Part shown: positions 44,728 through 54,700 of the stretch, one piece after another
Numbering within the stretch: position 1 is the stretch's first letter
How the letters are laid out: every line of letters begins with the position of its first letter
Assembly (NCBI RefSeq): GCF_019278565.1
Contig: NZ_CP058988.1
Span: 1 to 64,000 of the forward strand
DNA from: Cellulophaga sp. HaHa_2_95
GTDB taxonomy: Bacteria; Bacteroidota; Bacteroidia; Flavobacteriales; Flavobacteriaceae
Direction: 5' to 3'
DNA length: 64,000 bases
Made by a program: the position numbers and the translations under genes
Notes under the pieces: generated by a model
What the model was told of the DNA's origin: nothing
Seen by the model: the letters and a program-made list of their open reading frames with translations, nothing else
The model's database searches: none

Positions 44728-44742
44728 ATACCTCATATCAAG

Positions 44743-44770
44743 AAAGAGGACACTAACAAGTATCCTCTTT
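44743..44770 (+). terminator. Hairpin between receptor and esterase genes
   Basis: AAAGAGGA (44743-44750) pairs with TCCTCTTT (44763-44770), then a T-rich stretch. It may partly terminate the receptor transcript, lowering expression of the genes that follow. Confidence 0.65.
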
Positions 44771-44794
44771 TCTATTTCTTAAAAAAACAAAGCA

Positions 44795-45841
44795 ATGAAA
44801 CTATTATTTTACACCTTTTGCCTCTTTACTGTTTTTTCAAATGCTCAAAAAATAGAAATCGGAGACGTAAAAAAGATCCAGTCTACCATTTTAAATGAAG
44901 AGAGAGAATATTGGGTATCCTTACCCGAAAACTATGCTAATGAAAAATATGAGACTCAGAAATACCCTGTAGTCTATTTGTTAGACGGAGAAAAATATTT
45001 TCAGACAGTAACAGGCATGGTTAAAAATCTATCTAATGGGTACTACCCTCAAATTCCTGAATGCATTGTTATTGCTATTAAAAATACCAATAGATCTAGA
45101 GATTTAACCCCAACAATTGTTAGAGATCTTTCTTATGAATCTGGTGGTGCAGCTAAATTTGAAGCTTTTATTACTGATGAGTTAATTCCCGAAGTAAATA
45201 AAAATTACAACACTTTAGATTATAAGATTTTAATAGGTCATTCTTTTGGAGGACTTTTTGCTTTTAACCTGGCACTAAAAACACCATCTCCCTTCAACGC
45301 TTATATCGTGATAGACCCCAGCTTATGGTGGGACAACAACACCACGGTACAAAAACTAGAACAGACTTTGAAAACTAAGGATTTTAAAGGAACCACATTA
45401 TTCTTTGCCAATGCTAACTCTATAGGAAACCAAAAAGAGCCTAGCAAACAGCATTACGCCCATTTTGATGCTAAAAAGAATAGCCTAAAATTATTAGAAG
45501 ATAATCTTCCTAAAAAATTAAATTTTCACAGTAAATATTACAAAGATGAAGATCATGGCAGTGTTGTGCTACCTTCCTTAATTGATGGGTTGAGAACTGT
45601 TTTTAAAGGCTTTCGAATGAACGTAAAAGAACTCATTAAAAACCCATCTCTAATAGAACACAATTACCAACTATTATCAGATAAGATAGGGGTTGATTTT
45701 AAACCACAAAGTACTTACTTAGATAGGGTGGTTGATTTAGCCTTGAAACAAGGTGAAAAGGAAAACGCAAAAATTCTACATGATTTAAACAAAAAATTAT
45801 ATCCTCAGAACACGTATTTAGAACACAAATTTGAGTTTTAG
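44795..45841 (+). CDS. Exported esterase, Fes/IroE-like siderophore hydrolase
   Basis: 348-residue alpha/beta hydrolase with signal peptide (LLFYTFCLFTVFSNAQ). Nucleophile S150 in LIGHSFGGLFAFNLAL; the catalytic His lies in DEDHGSVVLPSLIDGL. PVVYLLDGEKYFQTVTGMV is typical of the enterochelin-esterase-like family. In this operon it may cleave an ester siderophore after uptake, releasing iron. A general esterase role cannot be excluded. Confidence 0.87.
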   Translation: MKLLFYTFCLFTVFSNAQKIEIGDVKKIQSTILNEEREYWVSLPENYANEKYETQKYPVVYLLDGEKYFQTVTGMVKNLSNGYYPQIPECIVIAIKNTNRSRDLTPTIVRDLSYESGGAAKFEAFITDELIPEVNKNYNTLDYKILIGHSFGGLFAFNLALKTPSPFNAYIVIDPSLWWDNNTTVQKLEQTLKTKDFKGTTLFFANANSIGNQKEPSKQHYAHFDAKKNSLKLLEDNLPKKLNFHSKYYKDEDHGSVVLPSLIDGLRTVFKGFRMNVKELIKNPSLIEHNYQLLSDKIGVDFKPQSTYLDRVVDLALKQGEKENAKILHDLNKKLYPQNTYLEHKFEF

Positions 45842-45842
45842 A

Positions 45843-47000
45843 ATGAAAAGATACACTTTCAGAAAATTGATAAATGACATACACTTATGGCTAGGAATTA
45901 TCAGTGGTATTGTCTTATTTATAGTTTGTCTAACGGGAACAATTTTAGCATTTGAAACCGAGTTGATTTTACTTTTTGACAAGCAAGATTATTATTCTGA
46001 AAAAACAGGAGAACCACTTTCTTTTGAAGAAATCATAACAGCTATCGAAAAAGAAAATCATGTAGTGAAAGATTTCATTTACTTTAAAGAGGAAAATCAG
46101 AACTTACAATTTACCTTACTCACCAAAGAGGAGGCACACTCTGGTAAACCAGCAAGAGGTAGATCTGTTCAAATCAACCCATTCACCGGAGCGGAAGTTA
46201 AAGCAACAGGAAAAACAAAAGCCTTTATTCATTCCGTTGAAGAGTTACACCGCGTTTTACTTCTTGATCAAAAAATAGGGAGGCCAATTGTTGGAGTTTG
46301 CACCATCATTTTTAGTCTACTTTGTTTTTCTGGATTATTACTTTGGATGCCAAAAAAAATAAAACAATTCAAAAAATGGAAGTTTTGGAAACAGGGTTTT
46401 ACTTTGAAAACAAAAGCCAATTGGAAACGCGTAAATTATGACATTCATAATACTTTTGGATTTTACGCACTTGCTCCTATGTTATTAATGGGGCTAACAG
46501 GTTTGCTATGGTCTTTTCAGTGGTATTATGACGGGCTAGAAAATGTACTGGGAGACAAATTGGGTAAATCAAGGTTTGATACCACCCTACCCTTAAAAAC
46601 AGCTTATGATCAAATTCCAACGATAGATTACGCAGCGCTACTAAAAAAAACAGATAGCATCTTACCTCATAAAAATGCAGCTACTAGAATTACACTACCC
46701 TTAAAACCAAATGAAAGTGTCATGATCAGAAAAAAAAGTGATGGCTTTTTTGCTTATGACGCTGCAGATAAACTACAATTTAACCCTTATACAAATACAC
46801 TCATTTCAAAATCGCTTTTTAAAGATGAAAAGCTTGGTGGAAAAATAGCAAGTCTAATCAGAGGTATACATGTAGGATCTTTTGCAGGTACATTCACTAA
46901 GATTATTTACTTCGTAAGTTGCCTAATAGCAACTTCGTTACCCATTACAGGAACCTTAATATGGATAAATAAGATGAAAACAAATAAGTTCTCGAAGTAA
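45843..47000 (+). CDS. PepSY-TM domain membrane protein
   Basis: About 385 residues; I chose the ATG at 45843, one base after the esterase stop codon, over a TTG that overlaps it. Membrane spans near 14-37, about 145-165, 205-225 and a last span near 360-380. PepSY pairs are visible (FIHSVEELHRVLLLDQKIGRP and LIRGIHVGSF). Such proteins are linked to reduction of ferric siderophores in the periplasm. It is the last gene of the siderophore operon. Confidence 0.9.
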   Translation: MKRYTFRKLINDIHLWLGIISGIVLFIVCLTGTILAFETELILLFDKQDYYSEKTGEPLSFEEIITAIEKENHVVKDFIYFKEENQNLQFTLLTKEEAHSGKPARGRSVQINPFTGAEVKATGKTKAFIHSVEELHRVLLLDQKIGRPIVGVCTIIFSLLCFSGLLLWMPKKIKQFKKWKFWKQGFTLKTKANWKRVNYDIHNTFGFYALAPMLLMGLTGLLWSFQWYYDGLENVLGDKLGKSRFDTTLPLKTAYDQIPTIDYAALLKKTDSILPHKNAATRITLPLKPNESVMIRKKSDGFFAYDAADKLQFNPYTNTLISKSLFKDEKLGGKIASLIRGIHVGSFAGTFTKIIYFVSCLIATSLPITGTLIWINKMKTNKFSK

Positions 47001-47495
47001 TTCTGTCCTTTTAATTTACTTGTTATATGAACAAGAGTCGTACACTTAATTTAGTTTTTCAAAAAGGCACTATGCCCAAATGCCCCTATTTCAAACACAA
47101 TTGACTTAAATAAAAGAAACTATCTTCCTTCATTTAATAATAATCATACTTTACCATTTCAATTTTTACTTCAAGTATTACTTGAAAAGTAGCCATTTTA
47201 AAAAGCTACAATACCTTTAAATTATCTATAAAATTACGTGCTAAACCTGAAAATCAACCTATTAAGAAACACTTAATTACGATAATTAGATACAGCCCTA
47301 GGTCTTTATTTACAAGACAATAATTCGCATGAAACTCCCTTAACTGGTATTTTCTTTCTATTTTGGAAGCTAGACAGACCAAGCAGGACTACTAAAACAG
47401 ACTTAACTCTCCTGAATTCATTGGCTGGTACTATAAAGACCGTAATTAAAAGTACAAGACCTGCATTGCCGATTAAATAAAGTAACCTGCTTTTT
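47001..47495. other. Gene-poor intergenic stretch
   Basis: Nearly 500 bp with no convincing gene. A minus-strand open frame at 47306-47518 could encode a hydrophobic 70-residue protein but overlaps the PAP2 start region and lacks a promoter. No strong hairpin or repeat is visible. Confidence 0.4.
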
Positions 47496-48221
47496 ATGAA
47501 AAGAAAAATACTTACCATTCTTGTTATTTTTATATTGGGAAAAGCGACTGCTCAATTAGACAGCACAACCGTGAAACCGAAGACGAATCTATTTAAGAAA
47601 AGTACGGTACCCCTATCGCTTATCGGGGCAGGTATCTTATTATCTGATAGCGGCTTTGAGAAATCATTTAACACAAACTCTAGAAATTGGATAGGAAATG
47701 ATTTTGAAACAAACTTAGATGACTATACAAGATATGCACCTGTAGCCACGCTATTTATTTCAGATGTTGCAGGAGTTCAGGCAAAAAACCATTGGTTTGA
47801 TCAAACAAAACATCTTGCTATTTCCATGATTCTTACAGATGTATTTACAAGAGCCTTGAAAAAAAATATTTACAAACTTAGACCTGATGGCTCTAATGAG
47901 AATGCTTTCCCCTCTGGACATACCTCCATCACCTTTGCCTCTGGTGCAGTCGTTTATGAAGAATTTAAAGAAGCTAGTCCACTCTTGGCATATTCTGGAT
48001 ACGGTTTTGCCACCCTTACTGGTGGTTTACGATTGGCAAATAATAAACATTGGATATCTGATGTCTTGGCTGGTGCCGGCTTAGGTATTCTTGTTACTAA
48101 ATTAGTCTATCATTTTGACTACTTATTTAAATGGAATCCATTCATCCACTCAAAAGACATGTCTCTAATTCCAAGGTATTCAGAAGGAAATGTTGGAGTC
48201 TATTTTTCAAAAAAGTTTTAA
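47496..48221 (+). CDS. PAP2-family phosphatase
   Basis: 241 residues with an N-terminal signal (MKRKILTILVIFILGKATAQ). Acid-phosphatase motifs: KKNIYKLRP, FPSGHTS (catalytic His) and GLRLANNKHWISDVLAG. Likely an envelope phosphatase acting on lipid phosphates such as undecaprenyl pyrophosphate or lipid A, or on small phosphates. Only weak membrane segments are seen, so it may be soluble in the periplasm. Monocistronic. Confidence 0.88.
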   Translation: MKRKILTILVIFILGKATAQLDSTTVKPKTNLFKKSTVPLSLIGAGILLSDSGFEKSFNTNSRNWIGNDFETNLDDYTRYAPVATLFISDVAGVQAKNHWFDQTKHLAISMILTDVFTRALKKNIYKLRPDGSNENAFPSGHTSITFASGAVVYEEFKEASPLLAYSGYGFATLTGGLRLANNKHWISDVLAGAGLGILVTKLVYHFDYLFKWNPFIHSKDMSLIPRYSEGNVGVYFSKKF

Positions 48222-48497
48222 GGTGGTTCAGTTCTTTGTTCGATAGGGTAAAAAAGGTCAATAGAAGGCATATTTATCAAGATGATATGCTTTTTAAGTT
48301 CTGATATTACCCTTACACTACCGATAATAGGTAGAATAATACAGATTATCAAGATGAAAAAGAAAAAAATTCACAAGCAATTATAGCTGTTCACGAAGAG
48401 AACTACCCATAAGATATAAGGAAAAGCCACCTAAGAGATTTCAAATTGGAGATTTAAAATCTCAATAATTAAGTAATTCGATAAACTATATAAACAC
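48222..48497. other. Intergenic region between PAP2 gene and tRNA-Leu
   Basis: No ORF or known RNA is recognised in this AT-rich stretch. It ends at the tRNA terminator. Confidence 0.4.
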
Positions 48498-48526
48498 AAA
48501 AAACCCCTGTAAATACAGGGGTTTTT
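48498..48526 (-). terminator. Terminator of tRNA-Leu
   Basis: ACCCCTGT pairs with ACAGGGGT around AAAT, followed on the minus strand by a T-run, nine bases from the tRNA 3' end. Confidence 0.88.
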
Positions 48527-48534
48527 CACTTTCG

Positions 48535-48615
48535 TACTCGAGGTGGGAATCGAACCCACACTCCAGAGGAACTGGATTTTGAATCCAGCGCGTCTACCAA
48601 TTCCGCCACTCGAGC
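48535..48615 (-). tRNA. tRNA-Leu (CAA)
   Basis: 81 nt on the minus strand. Acceptor stem GCTCGAG/CTCGAGT (one G-U pair), D-arm GGTAGACGC, anticodon loop TTCAAAA giving CAA, a long variable arm typical of tRNA-Leu, and T-arm GTTCGATTC. CCA is not encoded, unlike the tRNA-Asp in this window. Confidence 0.97.
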
Positions 48616-48700
48616 TCTTAAGGAGTGCAAAACTATAAAATATATTTCTGTTTTTGACAAAAAATTTGAGAATAATCCTTTATCACGCCAAATAAATATC

Positions 48701-48708
48701 TAAATTTG
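48701..48708 (+). promoter_or_regulatory. -7 box of prs
   Basis: TAAATTTG, 52 bp before the prs start codon. Because it overlaps an in-frame TTG, it rules out that TTG as the start. Confidence 0.7.
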
Positions 48709-48759
48709 CACTCCTTAAAGAAATTGAAGTCCAATAAACTAAAAAACAAGAGATTAACA

Positions 48760-49701
48760 ATGTCTTATCAAGTTCCAGAACCTAAAATTTTTGGCTGCAC
48801 TCAAAGTACAGCTTTAGCAGAACGAATTGCAAAGTCTTACGGTACGGAGCTAGGTAAAGTAATTTTCTCTAGATATAGTGACGGAGAATTTCAACCTTCT
48901 TTTGAGGAATCTGTTAGAGGCACACGAGTTTTCATTATAGGATCTACAAATCCTAGTTCGGAAAATTTGATGGAAATGTTATTAATGCTTGATGCTGCAA
49001 AACGCGCGTCTGCTAGACACATTACCGCAGTTATGCCTTATTTTGGTTGGGCAAGACAAGATAGAAAAGACAAACCGAGAGTTCCAATTGCTGCAAAGCT
49101 AGTAGCAAAAATGCTTGAAGCTGCCGGAGCAACACGTATTATCACCATGGACTTACATGCGGATCAAATACAAGGTTTCTTTGAAAAACCAGTAGATCAT
49201 CTTTTTGCCTCTACGTTGTTTCTACCTTACTTAAAAAATTTAAAACTAGACAATCTAACCATTGCTTCGCCAGATATGGGAGGTTCTAAAAGAGCTTACG
49301 CCTATTCTAAAGCACTAGAATGTGATGTAGTAATTTGCTACAAGCAACGTGAAAAAGCGAACATAATTTCGCACATGGAGCTAATTGGTGATGTAAAAGG
49401 TAAGAATGTTGTCTTAGTAGATGATATGGTAGACACTGCGGGTACATTAACCAAAGCTGCAGATTTGATGATAGAACGTGGTGCACTTAGTGTTCGCGCT
49501 ATTACTACTCATGGTCTTTTATCTGGTGACGCTTATGAGAAAATAGAAAACTCTCAATTATCAGAACTAATTATAACAGATTCTATTCCTTCAAGGAAGG
49601 ATAGTAAAAAAGTACGCGTGTTGAGTTGTGCAGATTTATTTGCTGATGTTATGGAAAGAGTACATAGCAACACCTCAATTAGTTCAAAATTTTTAATGTA
49701 G
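48760..49701 (+). CDS. prs: Ribose-phosphate pyrophosphokinase
   Basis: Makes PRPP from ribose 5-phosphate and ATP for purine, pyrimidine, His and Trp synthesis. Motifs: FSRYSDGEF, MPYFGWARQDRKDKPR, DLHADQIQGFF, and the PRPP loop VVLVDDMVDTAGT. I chose the ATG at 48760 (MSYQVPEPKIFG), giving 313 residues, the usual size. An upstream TTG would add 18 basic residues and lies inside the promoter. rplY and pth follow, a common Bacteroidota order. Confidence 0.96.
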   Translation: MSYQVPEPKIFGCTQSTALAERIAKSYGTELGKVIFSRYSDGEFQPSFEESVRGTRVFIIGSTNPSSENLMEMLLMLDAAKRASARHITAVMPYFGWARQDRKDKPRVPIAAKLVAKMLEAAGATRIITMDLHADQIQGFFEKPVDHLFASTLFLPYLKNLKLDNLTIASPDMGGSKRAYAYSKALECDVVICYKQREKANIISHMELIGDVKGKNVVLVDDMVDTAGTLTKAADLMIERGALSVRAITTHGLLSGDAYEKIENSQLSELIITDSIPSRKDSKKVRVLSCADLFADVMERVHSNTSISSKFLM

Positions 49702-49779
49702 GTAAAACTACCAATTAAGTGCCCTTTATTTTAATGGCAATTAACATAAAATAGAATAATTAATAGTTAAATATATATA

Positions 49780-50394
49780 ATGAAGTCAATTACAATCTCA
49801 GGATCTAAAAGAGAAAGCGTAGGCAAGAAAGCAACAAAAGCCTTACGTAATGCTGGAAAGGTTCCTTGCGTACTGTACGGAGGGGAAACACCATTACACT
49901 TTTCAGCGGATGAACCAGCATTCAAAAACTTAGTGTACACCCCAAACGCTCACACTGCAGTGATTGAAATTGAAGGTGGAAATAAATTTGACGCTGTTTT
50001 ACAAGATATTCAATTTCACCCAGTTACAGATGCTATCTTACACATAGATTTCTACCAGTTATTTGCTGATAAAGAAGTTACTATGGATATTCCTGTACGT
50101 TTGGTAGGTAACTCTCCAGGGGTAAGAAATGGTGGTCGTTTATTATTTAGAAAACGTAAATTAACAATCAAAGCTTTACCTGCTAAATTACCAGATTTCT
50201 TTGATATTGATATTTCTAAATTAAAAATTGGAGCAAACATTGCGGTTGCAACTTTATTAAATGACGAATTTTCTATCTTACACCCAGAAAACACAGTTGT
50301 TGTTCAAGTAAAATCTGCACGTAATGCAGTTGTTCTTGACGACGAAGAAGGAGAAGAAGGTGCTGAAGGAGCAACAGAAGCTGCTGCTGAATAA
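49780..50394 (+). CDS. rplY: Ribosomal protein L25/CTC
   Basis: 204-residue two-domain CTC form: N-terminal 5S-rRNA-binding L25 domain ([20 protein letters not shown], then VPCVLYGG) and C-terminal TL5-like domain (ITMDIPVR-type strand, [20 protein letters not shown]), ending in an acidic tail. Binds 5S rRNA in the 50S subunit. It lies between prs and pth. Confidence 0.95.
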   Translation: MKSITISGSKRESVGKKATKALRNAGKVPCVLYGGETPLHFSADEPAFKNLVYTPNAHTAVIEIEGGNKFDAVLQDIQFHPVTDAILHIDFYQLFADKEVTMDIPVRLVGNSPGVRNGGRLLFRKRKLTIKALPAKLPDFFDIDISKLKIGANIAVATLLNDEFSILHPENTVVVQVKSARNAVVLDDEEGEEGAEGATEAAAE

Positions 50395-50416
50395 ACTTTC
50401 AACAAAGAATCTTAAG

Positions 50417-50456
50417 AAGCATCTCAGCATATTTGTTGAGATGCTTTTGTATTTTT
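50417..50456 (+). terminator. Terminator after rplY
   Basis: AAGCATCTCA (50417-50426) pairs with TGAGATGCTT (50437-50446), then a T-rich run, 22 bp after the rplY stop. Confidence 0.85.
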
Positions 50457-50484
50457 AGCCATTAATGAGCTAAACCCACTTTAG

Positions 50485-51114
50485 ATGTTTAATTTCTTAA
50501 AGTTCTTTTTTGAAAAACCTAAAAGCTACCTAGAAGAGCAGAATACTATGAAAAAATATTTAATCATTGGCTTAGGAAACATAGGTCCGGAATATGCCCA
50601 AACAAGGCATAATATCGGCTTTAAAGTCCTAGACAAATTTGCCCAACAAGAAGACCTAAATTTTGAAACCGCCAAACTAGGCGATGTTACTACCTTCAAA
50701 ATAAAAGGAAGAAGTGTTTTACTTTTAAAACCATCTACCTATATGAATTTGAGCGGCAAAGCATTACACTATTGGATGGAAAAAGAAAATATACCCTTAG
50801 AGAATGTGCTTGTCATCACAGATGATATCAATTTAGACTTTGGCGTGATCAGAGTAAAGACTAAAGGTAGTAATGGCGGACATAATGGCTTAAAGGACAT
50901 TCAAAACACTTTAAATTCCTCCAATTACAATCGTTTTAGATTTGGAGTTGGCGCTGATTTCGGAAAAGGTAGGCAGGTAGATTATGTTCTTGGAAAATGG
51001 AATGATGATGAAAGAGCTGCAATGCCAGAGCGTTTAGAGCGTTCCGCAGAACTTATAAAGTCTTTTGTATTAGCGGGTATCACGATCACCATGAACCAAT
51101 ACAATAACACCTAA
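50485..51114 (+). CDS. pth: Peptidyl-tRNA hydrolase
   Basis: Releases peptides from stalled peptidyl-tRNA. Core motifs: [20 protein letters not shown] with catalytic His, [11 protein letters not shown], and [13 protein letters not shown]. The first 21 residues ([21 protein letters not shown]) precede the usual start; the alternative ATG at 50548 gives the standard length of 188. I kept the longer form because a similar hydrophobic-basic leader is often seen in Flavobacteria, but the start is uncertain. Confidence 0.93.
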   Translation: MFNFLKFFFEKPKSYLEEQNTMKKYLIIGLGNIGPEYAQTRHNIGFKVLDKFAQQEDLNFETAKLGDVTTFKIKGRSVLLLKPSTYMNLSGKALHYWMEKENIPLENVLVITDDINLDFGVIRVKTKGSNGGHNGLKDIQNTLNSSNYNRFRFGVGADFGKGRQVDYVLGKWNDDERAAMPERLERSAELIKSFVLAGITITMNQYNNT

Positions 51115-51115
51115 A

Positions 51116-51793
51116 TTACTCTAAAACCTTAAAACTATACACTCCTGAACTAGAAGAGTTCCCTGCAGCATCAATTGTTTTGATACGCCAGTAATATACC
51201 GTATTCTCTGCTACAGTAACGTTTAACTCACTTGTATTTTCAGGCAGGGTAGCCATAAGCGTTGGCGTACTATTTAATGAAAAATATACCTCATAGTTAG
51301 CTATATCTGAATCTAAATCAGCTCCTGACCATGTTAATTTTACCTCATTATTTACATCTCTTATCACGGTTTCTCCCGAAATAGGCGACGTAATTGTTGC
51401 CGGAAAAGGAATATAAGAACGTACGGTACCTGCATTATAAAAACTCCAGGTCTCACTTTTTGCTGTAGCGGCAGATTTAGCATTTTCAGAAACCACACTC
51501 CAAGAGTAGGGCGTACCCTTTACTACTTGCACTTGTGCAGATGTTTGGTTTGTACTTACAATTTGCGGGGTACTCGTCAATAAATTTTCTACCGTTAACT
51601 TGTAGCTCTGTGTATTATCTGAAGCCTCCCATTGAAAAGTTATTAACCTTGTGGTCTCATTAATATCTGCTCCAGTTGTGCACTCAGAATCTTGAAGTGG
51701 AAAAACAAGTAAAGCACTTGAAGGCGATTTCACCTCGTCTTTTGAACAACCAAATACCAACAGCAAAATACCAAATGCAATTATTTTTCTCAT
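51116..51793 (-). CDS. Lipoprotein with fibronectin-III-like domains
   Basis: 225 residues. Lipobox LLLVFGC (C16), then SKDE. Two FN3-like repeats are seen: FQWEASDNTQSYKLTVENL, and LTWSGADLDSDIANYEVYF, each followed by TVYYWR- or PYSWSV-type strands. It is surface or periplasmic, binding type, without an enzyme motif. Its start overlaps the stop of the large metalloprotease gene by 4 bp, so the two are translated together and the lipoprotein may be a partner or anchor for that protease. Confidence 0.87.
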   Translation of the reverse strand: MRKIIAFGILLLVFGCSKDEVKSPSSALLVFPLQDSECTTGADINETTRLITFQWEASDNTQSYKLTVENLLTSTPQIVSTNQTSAQVQVVKGTPYSWSVVSENAKSAATAKSETWSFYNAGTVRSYIPFPATITSPISGETVIRDVNNEVKLTWSGADLDSDIANYEVYFSLNSTPTLMATLPENTSELNVTVAENTVYYWRIKTIDAAGNSSSSGVYSFKVLE

Positions 51794-54700
51794 TGTTTAA
51801 TTAATTTAAAGGTCTCCGTCAAACGATCACTTTGCAACTTCAAAATATAGACTCCTGGTGGTAGATCGTTCACCGCAATAGTCAATTCTGTAGTTCCCTC
51901 AGCTATGGTACTAGTTTTTACCAATCTACCATTTAAAGCAAAGATATTTACTACATTATTGGTAGTGACAATTCCCGTAAATATTTGCACCTCGTCACTT
52001 GCCGGATTTGGATAGATAAATGGTTTATCAAGTACTATATATTCCATTTCAAAAGAGCCTTGACACGGAAGATTTGTCTCTACCTTCAAGGTATTAACAC
52101 CATTCGCCAATGCCACCTTATAAGAAGTGCTTACAACAGTTTGCGCTACGCCATTAAGACGAACTATATATTCCTCTGCTCCTAGTAAGTTTAAATCAAC
52201 ATTTTTCCCATCATCAGAAAGCACCGCAAAAACTTCCAAGTTATCTGGTTGCGTTACTACAGCATCAAAACAATATTCCTCGTACGTAAGTACACCGTCT
52301 GTTCCTGTAATACAAACTTCGTAAGTACCAGAAGCCAAATCTCCAAGAGTATAGCTTGTGGTAAAGTTACTTGTTTCATTAACCCCATTTCCGGTAACTG
52401 TAATTGTATAGGCTAATGATGTATTTGTCGTTATCGCAATGGCTCCATCGTCATTAGCTCTGCAAGACTCACTATTTAAGACAACTTCAAAATTAGAAGG
52501 TTCAAAATAGTAAAGCGGACATCCCTGTGTATCTACCTCTAAGCCTTCTGGTGTTCCTAAGCACATGTCATCTCCATCATCAAAGACACCATCATTATCT
52601 GCATCTGGCCTAAATAAACCTTCGACACATAATTCTAAAGAGAAACCATTTAAAGAGCCCCCATCGCCCCCTGCACCGTCACTTATTGTCAAAACCCAAT
52701 CTCCTTTAGAAGATTCTCCGTTAAAGGCATTTAAAGAACCTAAGGGCTTTACTAGTCCGCTTATCGCAGGATTTGTTCCACAAACAAAACTGCTAGCACT
52801 TTGATCAAAGGTGGCATCAACATTCCTATTTTCCCCGCAAGAATTCGCCATTAAAACTACGGTCGTCCCTTCTGGAGAAGTCAATGTAACCGTGAGATCT
52901 GCCAAATAAGAGTGCGTAAGGTCTAGCGTTACATTCACATCTGAAAGGGGTAAATCTTCAATAAAAGAAATGGTTGAGGAAATGGTAGGAGAACCCGATG
53001 ACGATATCGTAATCGGTAAACTTTTTGCCAAAACTATTTTACAATCAATATTAGTAGTCGTAAAACTAAAAGCGTTTCCAAAAACTCCTTCACCACAATT
53101 ATTCTTGGGCTTTACACGCCAATAATATGTAGTATTTGGTGTTAACCCTAAGGAAGTATATGTTGTTAATATTACATTCGCAGATTCTACCACATTGGTA
53201 AATGCTGCATCTGTAGCAATTTCAATATCATAAGTGGTACTCGAAGGTTCTTCTTGCCATTCAAATACTTGATTAATGCCAGCATCTACCGCTGCATCCG
53301 TTGGTGCAATTAATAGTACAGGAGTAAAACTTATATTTTCAACAGAGACCGTCAAAGTAACTTGCTTTGTATTACTGGCACTAGTAGCCACAACAATTAA
53401 TTGATATTCTCCAATTGGTGCCGCTCCACTGTTACTAAAAGTAAGATCTACCAGAGTGCCATTTGCTGTTGCCGTAGCAGGAGAAAAACTAGCTGTTAAC
53501 CCTGTTGGCAATCCAGAGACGCTAAAAGTTGCTTCCTCGGAAAAACCTCCATTAGTTTCATAAGTAAATGGAATAATAAGATCTGATGGCTGACAAATAA
53601 AATATTCTAATTCTGAAAAGTTTAAAACGATAGCACTGCTTGTAATCGAAAAATTAGCCTCATTTACCGCAAAGAACACATTAGAACTTGCTTTAACCAT
53701 AATTCTAGCCTGAGTAGTAACCACATTAGGTAACTGAACAGTATGAGCACCGTCATTAGGAACATCTTGCGCTAAAGTGGTCTCAAAAGTAAGTCCACCA
53801 TCTGTAGATAATAAAATATCTACTAACTGAGCATTAATAGTAGAGTTTGTAGTATTAGCTACATCCCATAAAATTTCTTGAGAGCTTCCCGCCTCAAAAC
53901 TTGCTGTGGTATTTTGAGAAAGCACCAGAAAAGGTCCTGCCGTTTCAACGACACTAATTTTCATAAGGTCTGAAACAACTTGCCCGCCACCAACACCGTT
54001 ATCACGAACGGTAAGCGCAAAGTTCAAATCTCTCTCAATGGTAGATAATGTTTCCCAAGCAGAATTTACTACAGGATTCGACTGTGTTAGATTTCCACTA
54101 ATCACACTTGATAATTTAGGAAAATAACGACTAGGCGATACACTAGGTTTTTGCGATCTAAATGTAGCTCCTGATGGATTTGTAGGCCCAAAAGTTGTAT
54201 TAGTGACTACTCCATCATCTACTTGCTCCCAAGCGTAAGTTAAAATATCTGAGACATCGGTATCCGAAGCATTCCCTTCAAGCACAAATGGTGTTCCCAT
54301 TGGAATAGTATAATCCGGAAGTCCTATTATAGAAGGCGGTGTATTTACAATTGGAATTTCTGTAGCACAACTGGTCGTAGCTAAATATTCAGAAATTTGT
54401 TTGATACTATAATAATGAAAATAATCTTGCCCATTAGATGCTACGTTGTTCACTCCAGAAATACCGGCATACCCCATAATGGTAGTTCCACTTCCTGGTT
54501 CTGCTTGCACCTGTGTGCCTTCAGATTCAAAAGACCATGTATGATTTGCCCCTAGTTGGTGCCCCATTTCATGGGCTACAAAATCCAAATCGAACAAATC
54601 TCCTTCAGGAGTTGTTCCCGAGGAATAAGCACTTCCTTTTTGAGCATCTTTACAAACAGACCCAATAAAACCAGCGTCTCCGCCATTTGTATCTTCATTT

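Noticed and set aside
47306..47518. Minus-strand open frame for a hydrophobic 70-residue protein
   Set aside because: It overlaps the start of the PAP2 gene, has no TAnnTTTG promoter in the right place and no family resemblance. Chance frame in AT-rich DNA is more likely.
48706..48759. Longer N-terminus for prs from a TTG
   Set aside because: The TTG is part of the -7 box TAAATTTG, and the added residues are basic and unlike Prs.
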